A DNA stretch of 64,000 bases from Laspinema palackyanum D2a (GCA_025370845.1 JAMXFF010000030.1:33185-97184), one strand, 5' to 3'; shown: positions 9,037-18,858, counted from the first letter of the stretch. The notes: a model not told the origin generated them from the sequence alone. A program made the numbers and translations.

Positions 9037-9206
9037 CCCGGCTTAAATCGGGATTTAAAAACTTCCACTGTTCTTGATGGGAACATCGCACGATCGCGAA
9101 CCATTCTTGATCGCCCGTTGAGGGTTAAGCTGGGAGTGAGTTTGTAACGAGTCGATTTGGGGTGGCATCCTACCCATGACCCTTGGACTTCTGTAGCGAC
9201 ACAACC

Positions 9207-9596
9207 ATGAGCAAAGAATCTGAATCTATCACCCGACGCGATCGCATTAACAAAACACTCAAGGCACTCAATCCCCCTTGGCAGATTATCCCCTATCGGG
9301 ATGGGTTGGACACCAGCCAACTGGGATGCCATGCAGTTGAGGAATATCCGACGGCTAGTGGTCCTGCGGATTACGCTTTATTCGTCCAGGGTCAGTTGTT
9401 AGGATTCATTGAGGCGAAGCGAGTGTCTGTGGGTGCTGAAGGGGTGTTAAAACAAGCAAAGCGGTATTCTAAAACAACGTTTCAGGGGGTGGGGAACTGG
9501 CGCGGGTATCGAGTGCCGTTTTTATTTTCCAGTAATGGAGAATTGATTTATTTTCTCGATGTGCGCCAGGATAATAATCTCTCTCGTCAGATTTAA
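9207..9596 (+). pseudogene. Truncated type I restriction subunit HsdR (N-terminal nuclease part)
   Basis: 129 residues from the ATG at 9207 match the start of type I restriction endonuclease R subunits. SRRD-like SITRRDRINKTLKAL is followed by the PD-(D/E)XK nuclease elements GPADYALF and GFIEAKR, and by VPFLFSSNGELIYFLDVR. A full HsdR is about 900-1100 residues and carries DEAD helicase motors; none of that is here, and no hsdM or hsdS is nearby. The frame ends at 9596 and non-coding DNA follows. It is best read as the amputated front of an hsdR gene, although an independent small nuclease cannot be ruled out. Confidence 0.75.
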
Positions 9597-10082
9597 TTGA
9601 GAACTGGTGGGAAAGAGCGCAGCCCATAACAGGTTGGCAATCTACCAAAATTCCGGAAAATTTAAGGGTTTTAGGATGGTTGCAACCAGCTTGACAAGGC
9701 TAGTGTTCAAGATCCAAAGCGGTTAATTTTTGTGAATGAGTCGTCGGCAAGCGCCGTAAAACTGGTATAGTGGTATCTTGAGAAAGTAGTAGCAACTTGG
9801 GTTGAGGATAAGTTTGTAGTGCCAGTTTGGTTAGATCTGATTCATGGGCGGTTGGGACAAGGGGTAGAGCGCCAGCAATTCAACTGGTAGAGTTTGATTT
9901 GGAGAAAGTTATTTATTCCATCCGGAAGTAGTCCGGCCCTTATTGAGGGTCCCCATGAAGTTACCACTTCAGTTGCTTGTATTCTAGAAAGTTTCTAGAA
10001 GTAGAATGGATAAATGTACCAGTTTACTTATTATGTCCCTCTCTAATAGTACAATGGTATTATATAGTGGTAAATCAGCAAA
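9597..10082. other. Gene-poor stretch upstream of the ATPase/subtilase pair
   Basis: No intact gene is seen. A frame beginning near 9820 (VPVWLDLIHGRLGQG) is interrupted by stops and may be decayed coding sequence. The stretch contains a perfect inverted repeat at 9982-10000 and should hold the promoter of the downstream pair. Confidence 0.5.
9982..10000. promoter_or_regulatory. Perfect 9-bp inverted repeat, candidate operator
   Basis: TTCTAGAAAGTTTCTAGAA is two perfect 9-bp arms around a single G, placed 82 bp upstream of the ATPase start. Its size and symmetry suit a dimeric repressor, but no regulator gene is adjacent. Confidence 0.45.
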
Positions 10083-11147
10083 ATGAAAGGAGACTTGCTT
10101 AAACGGCTATTTAGAGCGATCGCCAGTGAAGATAAAACTGCGATTCAAAGTATGCTATCTGTAGTCGTTGAGGAAGAACGTAAAAAAGGACACACTATCC
10201 TTGCTGAACAACTCCAAAATATTGCCCACAAAACCAGTTTTCAATCTCCTCGCATTTCTCCTGAGATGTCAACACTTTCACCTGATATCTCTCGTGAAGC
10301 AATCTCTTCTGCACCTTCTAGGGATCTTTTTTCAACCACACCTGCTCCTCACTCCCTAACCTTGCTATCGAGCAAGCAACGTTTTAACCATCCCTTTATT
10401 GTTACGATTCCTAGAGAGCGCTTGCGACATCACATGATTCTTTCAGATGTTGTGGAAGCTCGTTTTCGTCGGATTGAAAAAGAATATGTTGCACGTGATC
10501 GGCTGGCTCATCACGGTTTACGCTACCGCCAAAAAATCTTACTTTACGGTACTCCCGGCTGCGGTAAGACTATGGGGGCTGAACGTCTAGCTTGGAATAC
10601 AGGTCTTACTCTTGTCAAAGTACGCTTTGATGCAATGGTTTCTTCCTTTTTGGGGGAAACTGCAACGAATTTGCGCGAAGTATTTGAAACAGCATCTCAA
10701 ACTCCTTGTTTGTTATTTATTGATGAATGTGATGCGATCGCTAAATCACGGGAAGACGTTCAGGAAGTGGGAGAAATTAAGCGTGTTGTTAATACTTTTT
10801 TACAACTTCTTGATGAATACGAAGCATCTAATGGATTGCTGGTTGCTGCTACCAACCTGACTAAATTTCTCGATGAAGCCGTATGGCGACGATTTGATGA
10901 TGTAATCGAAGTGCCAAAGCCTACAGCCGCAGAAATTGAGTCTATATTAAAACAGACACTTTCCTCTGTTGAGGTTGGCGTAATCAACTGGGAAACGATT
11001 TTGAAAAAACTGGACAACCTTTCAGCGGCACAGATTGTTCGAGTTGCTCAAGATGCGGCAAAACGCGCTATTCTTGATCGGGAAGAACTTGTTATCCAAG
11101 AACACTTTGAGGCATCTATTCAAGACGTTGTAATTTCCCATGTCTGA
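10083..11147 (+). CDS. ietA: AAA ATPase of an IetAS-like defence pair
   Basis: A 354-residue AAA-type ATPase. The first 130 residues are helical and serine-rich. The ATPase core has Walker A GTPGCGKT (156-163), Walker B LLFIDECDAI (210-219), sensor 1 AATN and an arginine-finger region RRFDD, then a small C-terminal lid with SAAQIVRVAQDAAKRA. Its stop overlaps the start of the downstream subtilase (11140-11147), which indicates coexpression. An AAA ATPase plus a subtilisin-like protease is the defining pair of the IetAS anti-phage system reported in surveys of defence islands. Here that assignment is inferred from architecture and from the accessory setting (Uma2, hsdR fragment). The codon use is more AT-rich than in neighbouring core genes. 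Confidence 0.75.
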   Translation: MKGDLLKRLFRAIASEDKTAIQSMLSVVVEEERKKGHTILAEQLQNIAHKTSFQSPRISPEMSTLSPDISREAISSAPSRDLFSTTPAPHSLTLLSSKQRFNHPFIVTIPRERLRHHMILSDVVEARFRRIEKEYVARDRLAHHGLRYRQKILLYGTPGCGKTMGAERLAWNTGLTLVKVRFDAMVSSFLGETATNLREVFETASQTPCLLFIDECDAIAKSREDVQEVGEIKRVVNTFLQLLDEYEASNGLLVAATNLTKFLDEAVWRRFDDVIEVPKPTAAEIESILKQTLSSVEVGVINWETILKKLDNLSAAQIVRVAQDAAKRAILDREELVIQEHFEASIQDVVISHV

Positions 11148-13787
11148 GCAATTGAATCAATTTTCTCATTTACCGCTACGTTTAACCAATCAAGGTACTG
11201 CTGCGCCCCCTAAAGGAGGTGGGAGAAAAGCTCTGAAAAAACTCTGGCTAATAAACGCAATGCAGGTGGACATGGTAGGAAGCTCAAGTCTTCTATCTCA
11301 AATATTGTCTCAACTTGGGAAGTAGAACGAGAAAAAAGGAAGGAAGAGGGTAAACCTGATCTCCCAGATGCAGTTTCATTCATTTTACAAGTAGATCCTA
11401 ATTTATTTGAGGCAGATCACCTGAAAAGTTTCGGGATTGAGATTGTTGCTGATCTGGAGGAAGGCTACATTATTGGAGCATCGGCAGATATAGGACTGTC
11501 GGAACTCCGAAAAAAAATTCAGCAATTCATTGATTCCCAGCGTGGTGGCGGTAAGGTTCCAGAAATATGGGAAATTCTGGACGGAACTAGGCGGCCAGAG
11601 TATATTCTTTCACCAGAGCTTCAAGACAAGTGGGATCAGATTTCAGATTGTCAAGAATACATTGTGGATGTAGGTATTTCTTGTATTAATATTGAAGAAC
11701 AATATTCTAAATGTCCTAAGAGAGAAAGCTGTAAGAGCGATGCTGAGTTTAAGGAAAAAATTAATCAATGGTTGGATAAACATAATTTGACATACGAAGA
11801 GTGGGATGATCTGTATTGGAAACGAGAACAGCAGCTTAAAAGTTTTCTTCAAAATCCGCTATACCGTGGAGAAATTGTAACCTCTTTTGCAGGTGACGAA
11901 GTGGGTATTTCACGCCTACCCGATAGCTTTTCTTGTCGGATTCAAATACTTGGGACAGGATTGAAAGACCTTCTTCTTAACTTTCCATATATTTTCGATG
12001 TCAGCGAAGCTGATGAATTTATCGCTCCATCCGTTACATCCAATAATTCAGAATCTGATGGGGAACAGTTTCAATTAGAAGCACCTCAGCCAAACGCACC
12101 CAAAGTGTGTATTATCGACAGTGGTATTCAAGAAATTCACCCGCAACTAAAAGTGGCGATCAGTTCTAATCCGTATCTCTCTCAATCGTGGGTGCCAGGA
12201 GAAACCAATATGACGGCTGATTACTGTAGAGGTGGTGGGCATGGGACTAGAGTTGCCGGAGCAGTTTTGTACCCGCGAGGCATTCCTCAAACAGGTCGTC
12301 AGCAGGCAGTGTGTTGGCTTCAAAATGCTAGAATTCTTGATGCACAAAACTATCTACCCAAACTACTTTTCCCGCCTGATGTTTTAGAAAGAATTATAAA
12401 TATTTATTACCGCCAAACTAAAACGCGAATTTATAACCACTCAATAGCTGGGATTTTACCATGTCGCACCCAATCAATGTCTTCTTGGGCGGCAGCTATC
12501 GATAAACTAAGTTGGGAAAACGATGTTCTTTTCATTGTGGCTGCTGGTAATATTGAAGCACGCGCAAACTATGTCACCCGCCCTTCAATTTTTGTTCATA
12601 TACAAGCTGGCTGTAACTATCCAGAATATCTGCTAGAATCTTCGGCACGGGTCGCTAATCCAGCACAAAGCTTCCAAGCCTTAACTGTCGGTTCTGTTGC
12701 TCATTGCACTTACAATAATCCACCTCTAAGCTCGATTGCAGAAGAGAATCATCCTTCTGCTTTCTCCTGTTCAGGCCCAGGCATTTGGGATACGATTAAA
12801 CCAGAAGTGGTTGAATATGGGGGTGACTACGTGATTGACTCATCAACTCCACCAAATTTCACTACACCAGAATCAGTTAGTCCAGAATTAATTCGTTCAA
12901 CCCGTGACGGTGGTAAAGCTGTTAGTGCAGATGCTGTAGGAACATCATTTGCTGCTCCTAAAGTAACACATATCGCTGCGGCCTTAGAAGCAGCATTTCC
13001 TCAAGAAAGCACCCTGCTTTACCGTGCACTCATTGTTCAATCAGCACGTTTACCAGTATGGACGAATAACTCGGATGCTAATCTCTATCATGCCATTCGG
13101 ACTATGGGTTATGGTATTCCAGATATCAACCGCGCTCTCGGCAATTATCCAAATCGTGTAACGCTGACAACTAGAGGGTTAGAACTCATTAAAGCTCGAC
13201 AAGCTAGGGTTTACCAAGTAAAAGTGCCAGAAAAGTTCCTAGCTCAAGGAGAAGGGTTTGACATTCTGATTGAAATCACACTTTCTTATGTAGCTGAACC
13301 TCGTCGTACCCGACGCAATCGCAGGAAATATTTATCCACCTGGTTAGATTGGACTTGTAGCAAACGGGGAGAAGATCCGGTTCGATTTCTAGATAAAGTT
13401 CTAAAAGACTATGATGCACCAGAAGAAACCGAGAAAGATGACGGGTTATTCCAATGGACGCTGGGAAGAAGACAGTTAGGCAAAGGTCAAACACGACCAA
13501 ATGGCATTGATGGCATAGTCAAAGAACTATCCCGAAGTACAGGAACTGTTCAGAAAGATTGGGCAACCATAAAATCCTACGAGCTACCAAAAAGCTTTTG
13601 TATTGCTGTAGTTGGGCATACAGGGTGGAATCAAGATAGTAATGCTGAAGTACCTTTTGCGCTGGCTGTTAGTTTTGAAGCTGTCAATTCAAGTATCGAC
13701 GTATATACCTCGTTTGTTGAAGCAGAGGCTAAAGCACGTACCGAAATTAAACCGGAACAGAAAATACAGATTCAGCAATTGGTCTAA
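11140..13787 (+). pseudogene. ietS: Subtilisin-like protease of an IetAS-like pair, frameshifted near the 5' end
   Basis: An S8 family protease read in two frames. The start MSEQLNQFSHLPLRL (ATG 11140) continues to the A6 run at 11236-11241 and then reaches a stop at 11323-11325. The homologous continuation TLANKRNAGGHGRKLKSSI runs in the -1 frame without a stop to 13787. One extra A, or a -1 slip, would give a single protein of about 880 residues. Counting from a Met at 11664, the catalytic triad is intact: D152 in CIIDSG, H193 in GGGHGTRVAG, S428 in GTSFAAP, with oxyanion N296 in VAAGN. No signal peptide or membrane segment is seen, so it should act in the cytoplasm. The lesion may be a real mutation, a recoding site or a base-call error. 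Confidence 0.72.
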
Positions 13788-14505
13788 AAAGTTGAAATAT
13801 ATGGATTATTTTTCACCTATAGCGACAATACAACGGAAACTAATACTAATTTCCTATTAAATCGTATAGCTTATTGTAAGCTAACAAAAGTTTTAGATAT
13901 TGTTCGTAAATCGTCATTTTACCTTTTTTGCCTTAGATATTAGTGATTTAATCAGATTCTGGCATTTTTCCATATCCGTAAAAGTCATAAAACACCTCTG
14001 ACACCACCCATCAACCCACAAGGCCGGAATCTTAAACTCTGTCTTGTTGTTGGCTCAATTCCACAGCAAAAGCAACCAATAACCTAACCTCCTTAGCATG
14101 AGCTTTGCTAACACATCTCGGTCTTTCTGAATCCTAATCCTCAAGATGTTGATAGGGGACTTTGCCACAACAGCCTTTAACCAGGAAACTCCGATCGCAC
14201 CTTAATTCCCAAGCAGCGAGTTAACATAACTCGTAAACTCAGAGTAAACTCACCGCCGATGACTCCTTGATCGATAGACAGCAGCCGCCAGAGTCCGCAA
14301 GATAGAATTGACGCGCTTAGAGACCTGCCTATCGAGAACTAGGGCTACAGCAAGGATGGGTTGAAAGAAACCCTAGCCTTCCAATGAGGACACCTGATTG
14401 ATGCCTGGGCGACATTAATTTGTCAACACCATTTCGACGACATCAATCTGTCCAAAGGACAAGTAATGTGGCAAAACGACAAATAATTTGTTAAATAACA
14501 AAAAA
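13788..14505. other. Gene-poor stretch between protease and tRNA-Gly
   Basis: No intact gene. Short coding-like pieces broken by stops can be read on both strands, for example SKAHAKEVRLLVAFAVELSQ on the minus strand near 14060. This suggests decayed genes of an inserted element. The last 95 bp carry the GACA...TGTC repeats listed separately. Confidence 0.5.
14411..14491. repeat. Four GACA-n-AAT-n-TGTC repeats, transposon-end-like
   Basis: Related 14-mers start at 14411 (GACATTAATTTGTC), 14439 (GACATCAATCTGTC), 14458 (GACAAGTAATGTGG) and 14478 (GACAAATAATTTGT), with spacings of 28, 19 and 20 bp. The sequence style is that of the TnsB-binding end repeats of cyanobacterial Tn7-like and CRISPR-associated (type V-K) transposons, which insert beside tRNA genes. 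They lie 14 bp from the 3' end of tRNA-Gly. No tnsB, tnsC, tniQ or cas12k is present, so at most this is a relic end. Confidence 0.45.
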
Positions 14506-14576
14506 AGCGGGCAGCGAGAATCGAACTCGCATCAATAGCTTGGAAGGCTATGGTTTTACCACTAAACTATGCCCGC
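14506..14576 (-). tRNA. tRNA-Gly (anticodon TCC)
   Basis: On the minus strand the 71-nt sequence folds as a cloverleaf. The acceptor stem is GCGGGCA with TGCCCGC and a T discriminator, typical of glycine. The anticodon stem is ATAGC/GCTAT around CTTCCAA, giving TCC. The T loop is TTCGATT, and the D arm has AGTGGTA. CCA is not encoded. Confidence 0.95.
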
Positions 14577-14797
14577 AGTTGGCAGCGTTAGCTACATGAT
14601 CCAATATAGCATGACTTTTCTAAATTGCAACATATTTTTTTAACAAAGGCTGAAATTTTGTCAGGGAGGGGGTTTTAGGTGCGGTAACTGGATTAAATGG
14701 TCCAGAAAACCCGGACTCGATTCCGTGGAGTGACTCCACACTGGACTGAGGAGCGTGTCACTATAGAGGGGTAAGCATTCAGGACTATTCCAGGATC

Positions 14798-15430
14798 ATG
14801 GATACGGATCCTCTTTATAAGCGCTTTCCTAAAGTTGAGATCCCTCGACGGGGGGCAGCTTTTGTGATTGATTATTGGATTGTGTGGCTGTTGAGTTCCC
14901 TGGGGGCCGATCGCACTGTTGAGGGGATGTCATGGGATCAATCTTTCTGGTTCCTCCTCCTCTGGTTGCTCCTGCGGGTGTTCCTTCCTGGGCGCAATCA
15001 CGGCCAAAGTTTGGGCCGGTGGGCGCTCGATATTACCCTGGTCGAGTTGCGATTTGGGCGCACCCCGTTATTGCTGAATTTATTTAAGCGGGAAGCTATT
15101 GCTGGTGCCGGTGCCGTGTTGGTGGCGATCGGGTTGAGTCACTTGAACCCGGGTCATGGTATGGGAATGCTCTTACTCGTTCCCTTGGCGATCGACTGTA
15201 GTGCGGTTTCCACAGACCCGTTTCGGCGGCAAGCGTTTCACGATCGCGTTGCCAATACGATGATTATCGGGACCCTCCGGGGATTTTCTCTAGATATCAA
15301 ATTAAAACGGGCATATCGCAAACTCCGACGCGCCTACCAAGAATTTAAGCAAAATCGCAGCAGTCGCTCGTTTGAGGACACTCGCCAATATCGAGGCGAT
15401 CGCGATGACTTTGACGACTTTGAGGATTAG
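14798..15430 (+). CDS. RDD family membrane protein
   Basis: A 210-residue protein with an RDD domain, a small membrane domain of uncertain function. PRRGAAFVIDYWIVWLLSS forms the first helix with its arginine and aspartate signature. The second helix is WFLLLWLLLRVFLPG, then GQSLGRWALDI, and a third hydrophobic segment (about 105-130) follows. After QAFHDRVANTMII comes a basic then acidic soluble tail (DRDDFDDFED). An ATG at 14798 preceded by AGGA fits. It is not visibly coupled to rpmG, which starts 165 bp later. Function cannot be stated beyond membrane location. Confidence 0.8.
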   Translation: MDTDPLYKRFPKVEIPRRGAAFVIDYWIVWLLSSLGADRTVEGMSWDQSFWFLLLWLLLRVFLPGRNHGQSLGRWALDITLVELRFGRTPLLLNLFKREAIAGAGAVLVAIGLSHLNPGHGMGMLLLVPLAIDCSAVSTDPFRRQAFHDRVANTMIIGTLRGFSLDIKLKRAYRKLRRAYQEFKQNRSSRSFEDTRQYRGDRDDFDDFED

Positions 15431-15595
15431 ATTTGAGGAGAGTCGGGAGAGCAAATCCCCTTGGGTTAACGATTATTAACCGGGAGTCTGACTGATAAGA
15501 AAACTTAATTTAGGGAAAATGGGCGAAATAGCCGATTCTATGAGATAATCATAAATCGTGTCTAAATCTGTCCTTATTGGGAGCGGGGAGACCTA

Positions 15596-15784
15596 ATGGC
15601 TAAAGGTGTCCGAATCATTATTACCTTGGAATGTACCGAGTGCCGGACTAATCCGGACAAGCGCTCTGCTGGAGTGTCTCGGTACACAACTCAGAAAAAC
15701 CGTCGAAATACCACTGCCCGGTTAGAACTTAAAAAATTCTGCCGGTACTGTAACAAACCGACGGTGCATAAAGAAATCAAATAG
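15596..15784 (+). CDS. rpmG: 50S ribosomal protein L33
   Basis: A small zinc-ribbon ribosomal protein (62 residues) of the large subunit. [16 protein letters not shown]...[19 protein letters not shown]...[14 protein letters not shown] matches bacterial L33 with both CXXC pairs (CTEC and CRYC), so this is the zinc-binding (C+) form. GGGGAG lies 9 bp before the ATG. rpsR follows 110 bp downstream and an RNB-domain ribonuclease after that. This L33-S18-RNase order is common in cyanobacteria and suggests one transcription unit. Confidence 0.97.
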   Translation: MAKGVRIIITLECTECRTNPDKRSAGVSRYTTQKNRRNTTARLELKKFCRYCNKPTVHKEIK

Positions 15785-15894
15785 ATGAGGCGTTTATCCT
15801 CAAGGCAACAACTGGGGCTTTGAGGTGGCGTCTCCAAATTTGTTAAGAGTCCTTGACTTGTCCATTCAAAAAACTGTACAGAGATTGAACTGCT

Positions 15895-16110
15895 ATGGCA
15901 TACTACCGTCGGCGTGTTTCGCCAATTAAACCGGATGAACCCATCGACTACAAAAATGTAGAACTGCTGCAAAAATTCATCACCGAGCGCGGAAAGATTC
16001 TGCCTCGGCGGATTACAGGCTTAACCGCCAAGCAGCAGCGGGAACTCACCCAAGCAATTAAGCGAGCTAGAATTGTCGCTTTGTTGCCATTTGTGAACCA
16101 AGAAGGATAA
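15895..16110 (+). CDS. rpsR: 30S ribosomal protein S18
   Basis: A 71-residue small-subunit protein that binds S6 at the platform of the 30S subunit. [38 protein letters not shown] and [18 protein letters not shown] are the conserved S18 blocks, and the length is standard. There is no strong Shine-Dalgarno upstream of the ATG at 15895, which fits translation from a transcript shared with rpmG. The RNase gene starts 81 bp downstream. Confidence 0.97.
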   Translation: MAYYRRRVSPIKPDEPIDYKNVELLQKFITERGKILPRRITGLTAKQQRELTQAIKRARIVALLPFVNQEG

Positions 16111-16191
16111 AAATAGTGGCACTGAAGGCTTTTAGATTTTAGGTGCGATCTGATATCTAAAGTCTAAAACCTAAACGCTGGGGTATCGATC

Positions 16192-18207
16192 GTGGAAAAG
16201 GGAACGCTGCTCGAATATCGGCTGAACGGGGACCGACGTCTAGCTGTAGCCGACCGTCCGGATGGCAAGAAAAACTGGGTTGTGGTGGATGAAAATGGTC
16301 AAGCCAATAGCATTCCACCCAGACAAATCGCCTACGAAATCGGTGGAGGTTCCTATAAACCCTCCGATATCCCGAACTTCCGCAAGGAAGTAGAGAAATA
16401 TCTCGACCCGGATAGTTTAGAGGTGGCGTGGGAAATCTTGGTCGAGGAAAACCGGGGGGTTGACCCCGGGGAAATGGCGATGTTGCTCTTTTCTGAAAAT
16501 GAGCCGCCTAATCGCTATGCCTCTTACTTATTGCTGTCTGAGGATAAGCTCTATTTCAAGCAAAAAGGGGACCGTTATGAGCCGCGATCGGCCACGCAGG
16601 TTGCGGAACTCAAGCACCAACAGGAAGTAGAAACCCAACGACAGCAAGAGTGGGGCAATTTTGTAGCACGGGTGCAGCAACGACTCGCCGGGGATCTGGT
16701 GGAGTGGGAAAATAGCGATCGCATCCGCGTCGAAGCCTTAGAAAAATATGCCGCCTTGGCAGAAGAAGCGCGAGAACGCAATCAGGCCAAGGAAACGCTT
16801 TCATCATTAGGCCGGACCGACACGCCCCAAGCTGCCTTTAAGCTTTTGGTAGAGTTAAAGGTGTGGTCTGAACACGAAAATCTATTTTTACGGCGAACTC
16901 AGATCCCAACTCATTTTTCTACCAAGGTACTGGAAGTGGCCCAACGGTGTTTGAATTTTCCGCCTCCTGATCTGGATGCGAACAACCGCCTAGATTTGAC
17001 CCATCTCAAGGTCTATACCATCGATGATGAAAGCACCCTAGAAATCGATGACGGGGTGAGTTTGGAATACCTGGAAGATGGCCGTCAAAGGCTATGGATT
17101 CATATTGCGGATCCGACACGCTTGCTGTCGCCGGGAGATGAATTGGATTTAGAGGCCCGTCGGCGCAGCACTACGGTTTATTTGCCGACGGGGATGGTGC
17201 CCATGTTTCCTCATGAACTGGCAACGGGTCCCATGAGTTTGGTGCAGTCGCAACTTTGTGCGGCCCTGAGTTTTTCGGTGATTTTAGAGGAGAGTGGCGC
17301 GGTAGCGGAATATAGCATCCATGTCTCGACGATTAAGCCGACTTATCGGTTGACTTACGATGATGTGGATGAGATGTTGCAATTGGGGTTGCAAGCGGAA
17401 CCGGAAATTAGCGCGATCGCCGCTTGGTCCAAACGTCGCCATGCTTGGCGGGTGGCTCAAGGGGCCATTACTATTTCAATGCCGGATTCCTCCATCAAGG
17501 TAGATGAGAATGAGGAAATCACGGTCCAACTCCTGGAAGATTGTCCGTCTCGGCAATTGGTGGCGGAAATGATGATTTTGGCCGGGGAATTGGGTGCACG
17601 CTACGCGCAAACCCACAATATTCCGGTGCCATTTCGCGGTCAACCTCAGCCGGAATTGCCTCCTGAAGAGGAATTGTTGATTTTACCGGCGGGTCCGGTG
17701 CGATCGAGTGCGATTCGGCGCTGTATGCCAAAAAGCGAGATGGCAACGACTCCCTCCCGTCATGCGAGTTTAGGGTTGGATGCTTATATCCAGGTGACTT
17801 CTCCGATTCGTCGCTATAGCGATTTATTGGCCCATTTCCAGATTAAAGCGCACCTGCGGGGGGACCCGCTGCCGTTGGCGGTGTTAGAGGTCCAGGAAAT
17901 TGTCCAGAGTATCGGAATGGCGGTGCGAGAGGCATCTTTGGTGGAACGCCAAACCAATCGCTATTGGATTTTGGAATATCTGCGCCGTCACACGGGAGAA
18001 GTTTGGCAGGCGGTGGTGTTGCGCTGGTTGCGTGAGGATGAAAATCTCGGGTTGATTCTGTTGGAAGATATTGGCATCGAGTTGGCATGGCGTTTCCCTC
18101 GGGCGGTGTCCCTGGGCGATCGGCTGGATCTGCAAGTTGCTTATGCCGACCCCCGTGAGGATCAGATCCATTTCCAAGAGATGGTGTATCAAACGGCTCA
18201 ATTGTAA
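16192..18207 (+). CDS. RNB-domain exoribonuclease (RNase II/R family)
   Basis: A 671-residue 3'-5' exoribonuclease of the RNase II superfamily, as found next to rpsR in cyanobacteria (Zam-like). N-terminal RNA-binding part about 1-255. The RNB catalytic domain begins at about 270 with TIDDESTLEIDDGVSLE, whose Asp cluster binds the catalytic metals. WIHIADPTRLLSPG, RRRSTTVYLPTG and MFPHELATGPMSL follow, then YIQVTSPIRRYSDLLAH at about 530. A C-terminal S1-like segment is short. The start is a GTG at 16192. The upstream intergenic carries a small imperfect repeat (TTTTAGATTTTAGG / TAAAGTCTAAAACC). Expected to degrade structured or unstructured RNA in the cytosol. Confidence 0.9.
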   Translation: MEKGTLLEYRLNGDRRLAVADRPDGKKNWVVVDENGQANSIPPRQIAYEIGGGSYKPSDIPNFRKEVEKYLDPDSLEVAWEILVEENRGVDPGEMAMLLFSENEPPNRYASYLLLSEDKLYFKQKGDRYEPRSATQVAELKHQQEVETQRQQEWGNFVARVQQRLAGDLVEWENSDRIRVEALEKYAALAEEARERNQAKETLSSLGRTDTPQAAFKLLVELKVWSEHENLFLRRTQIPTHFSTKVLEVAQRCLNFPPPDLDANNRLDLTHLKVYTIDDESTLEIDDGVSLEYLEDGRQRLWIHIADPTRLLSPGDELDLEARRRSTTVYLPTGMVPMFPHELATGPMSLVQSQLCAALSFSVILEESGAVAEYSIHVSTIKPTYRLTYDDVDEMLQLGLQAEPEISAIAAWSKRRHAWRVAQGAITISMPDSSIKVDENEEITVQLLEDCPSRQLVAEMMILAGELGARYAQTHNIPVPFRGQPQPELPPEEELLILPAGPVRSSAIRRCMPKSEMATTPSRHASLGLDAYIQVTSPIRRYSDLLAHFQIKAHLRGDPLPLAVLEVQEIVQSIGMAVREASLVERQTNRYWILEYLRRHTGEVWQAVVLRWLREDENLGLILLEDIGIELAWRFPRAVSLGDRLDLQVAYADPREDQIHFQEMVYQTAQL

Positions 18208-18216
18208 CAACTTTCT

Positions 18217-18250
18217 CCCTGAATCCATACCCAATGGGTTCAGGGTGTTT
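18217..18250 (+). terminator. Hairpin terminator after the RNase gene
   Basis: CCCTGAA-CCAT pairs with ATGG-TTCAGGG across a short loop (18217-18245), followed by TGTTTT. It starts 10 bp past the stop codon. Confidence 0.7.
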
Positions 18251-18310
18251 TAGGTGATTGTTGCTGATTGTTAACTGATGATTTAAGCGATACTAAAGTT
18301 TAATGAGTTG

Positions 18311-18742
18311 ATGATGAACCCTTCTAATTTTCAATCCGCCTATCCTTTGCCTCCGACAGGGGAGGACGTTAAATTAGCGCAGGAAAGTAGCCGACTTTTG
18401 GCAGGTTACACCGATGCAGAGAAACCGCAAATTATCATTCAGACTGATGAAATGAATAGTCAGGCGATCGCAATTCCTGAGTCTGCTTTTCTGATGTTGG
18501 TTGAAATTTTAGAACAGATGGCTCAGGGGAATGCAGTTAGGCTTGTTTCCTTACCCGCAGAACTCACGACTCAAGAAGCTGCCAATATTTTAGAGGTGTC
18601 CCATCCTTATTTGGTGGAATTACTGGAATCGGGAGAAATCCCCTCCCAAATAGTGGAGACAAAGCGACAGGTGCGTTACGAAGACGTGTTGCACTACAAA
18701 AACCAGATTGAGGAGAAAGGGCGGCAAACTTTGGATGAGTGA
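18311..18742 (+). CDS. Excisionase-type HTH protein, antitoxin-like
   Basis: A 143-residue protein. The C-terminal half contains an excisionase/MerR-type winged helix: ELTTQEAANILEVSHPYLV, then LLESGEIPSQIVETKRQVRY and EDVLHYKNQIEEKGRQTLDE. In many cyanobacteria such proteins are antitoxins encoded just upstream of a PIN-domain toxin. Here no toxin follows; the next 279 bp contain only repeats. The N-terminus has IIIQTDEMNSQAIAIPESA, a dimerisation-type strand. Two adjacent ATGs (18311, 18314) and a TTG at 18308 are possible starts. It could be an orphan antitoxin or a plain regulator. Confidence 0.7.
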   Translation: MMNPSNFQSAYPLPPTGEDVKLAQESSRLLAGYTDAEKPQIIIQTDEMNSQAIAIPESAFLMLVEILEQMAQGNAVRLVSLPAELTTQEAANILEVSHPYLVELLESGEIPSQIVETKRQVRYEDVLHYKNQIEEKGRQTLDE

Positions 18743-18858
18743 GTTGCGGACGCTCAAAATTTAAACAGGGGATATTGAGTTAATTGGGTCAATTTTTCAG
18801 ATTTTTTAAGTGTGATTAATGTGGGGTAATTATTGAAGTTGTGACATCGACGGGGGAT

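Noticed and set aside
14411..14491. Complete CRISPR-associated transposon
   Set aside because: No tnsB, tnsC, tniQ, cas12k or CRISPR repeats occur in the window, and the outer TGT termini were not found. Only end-like repeats remain.
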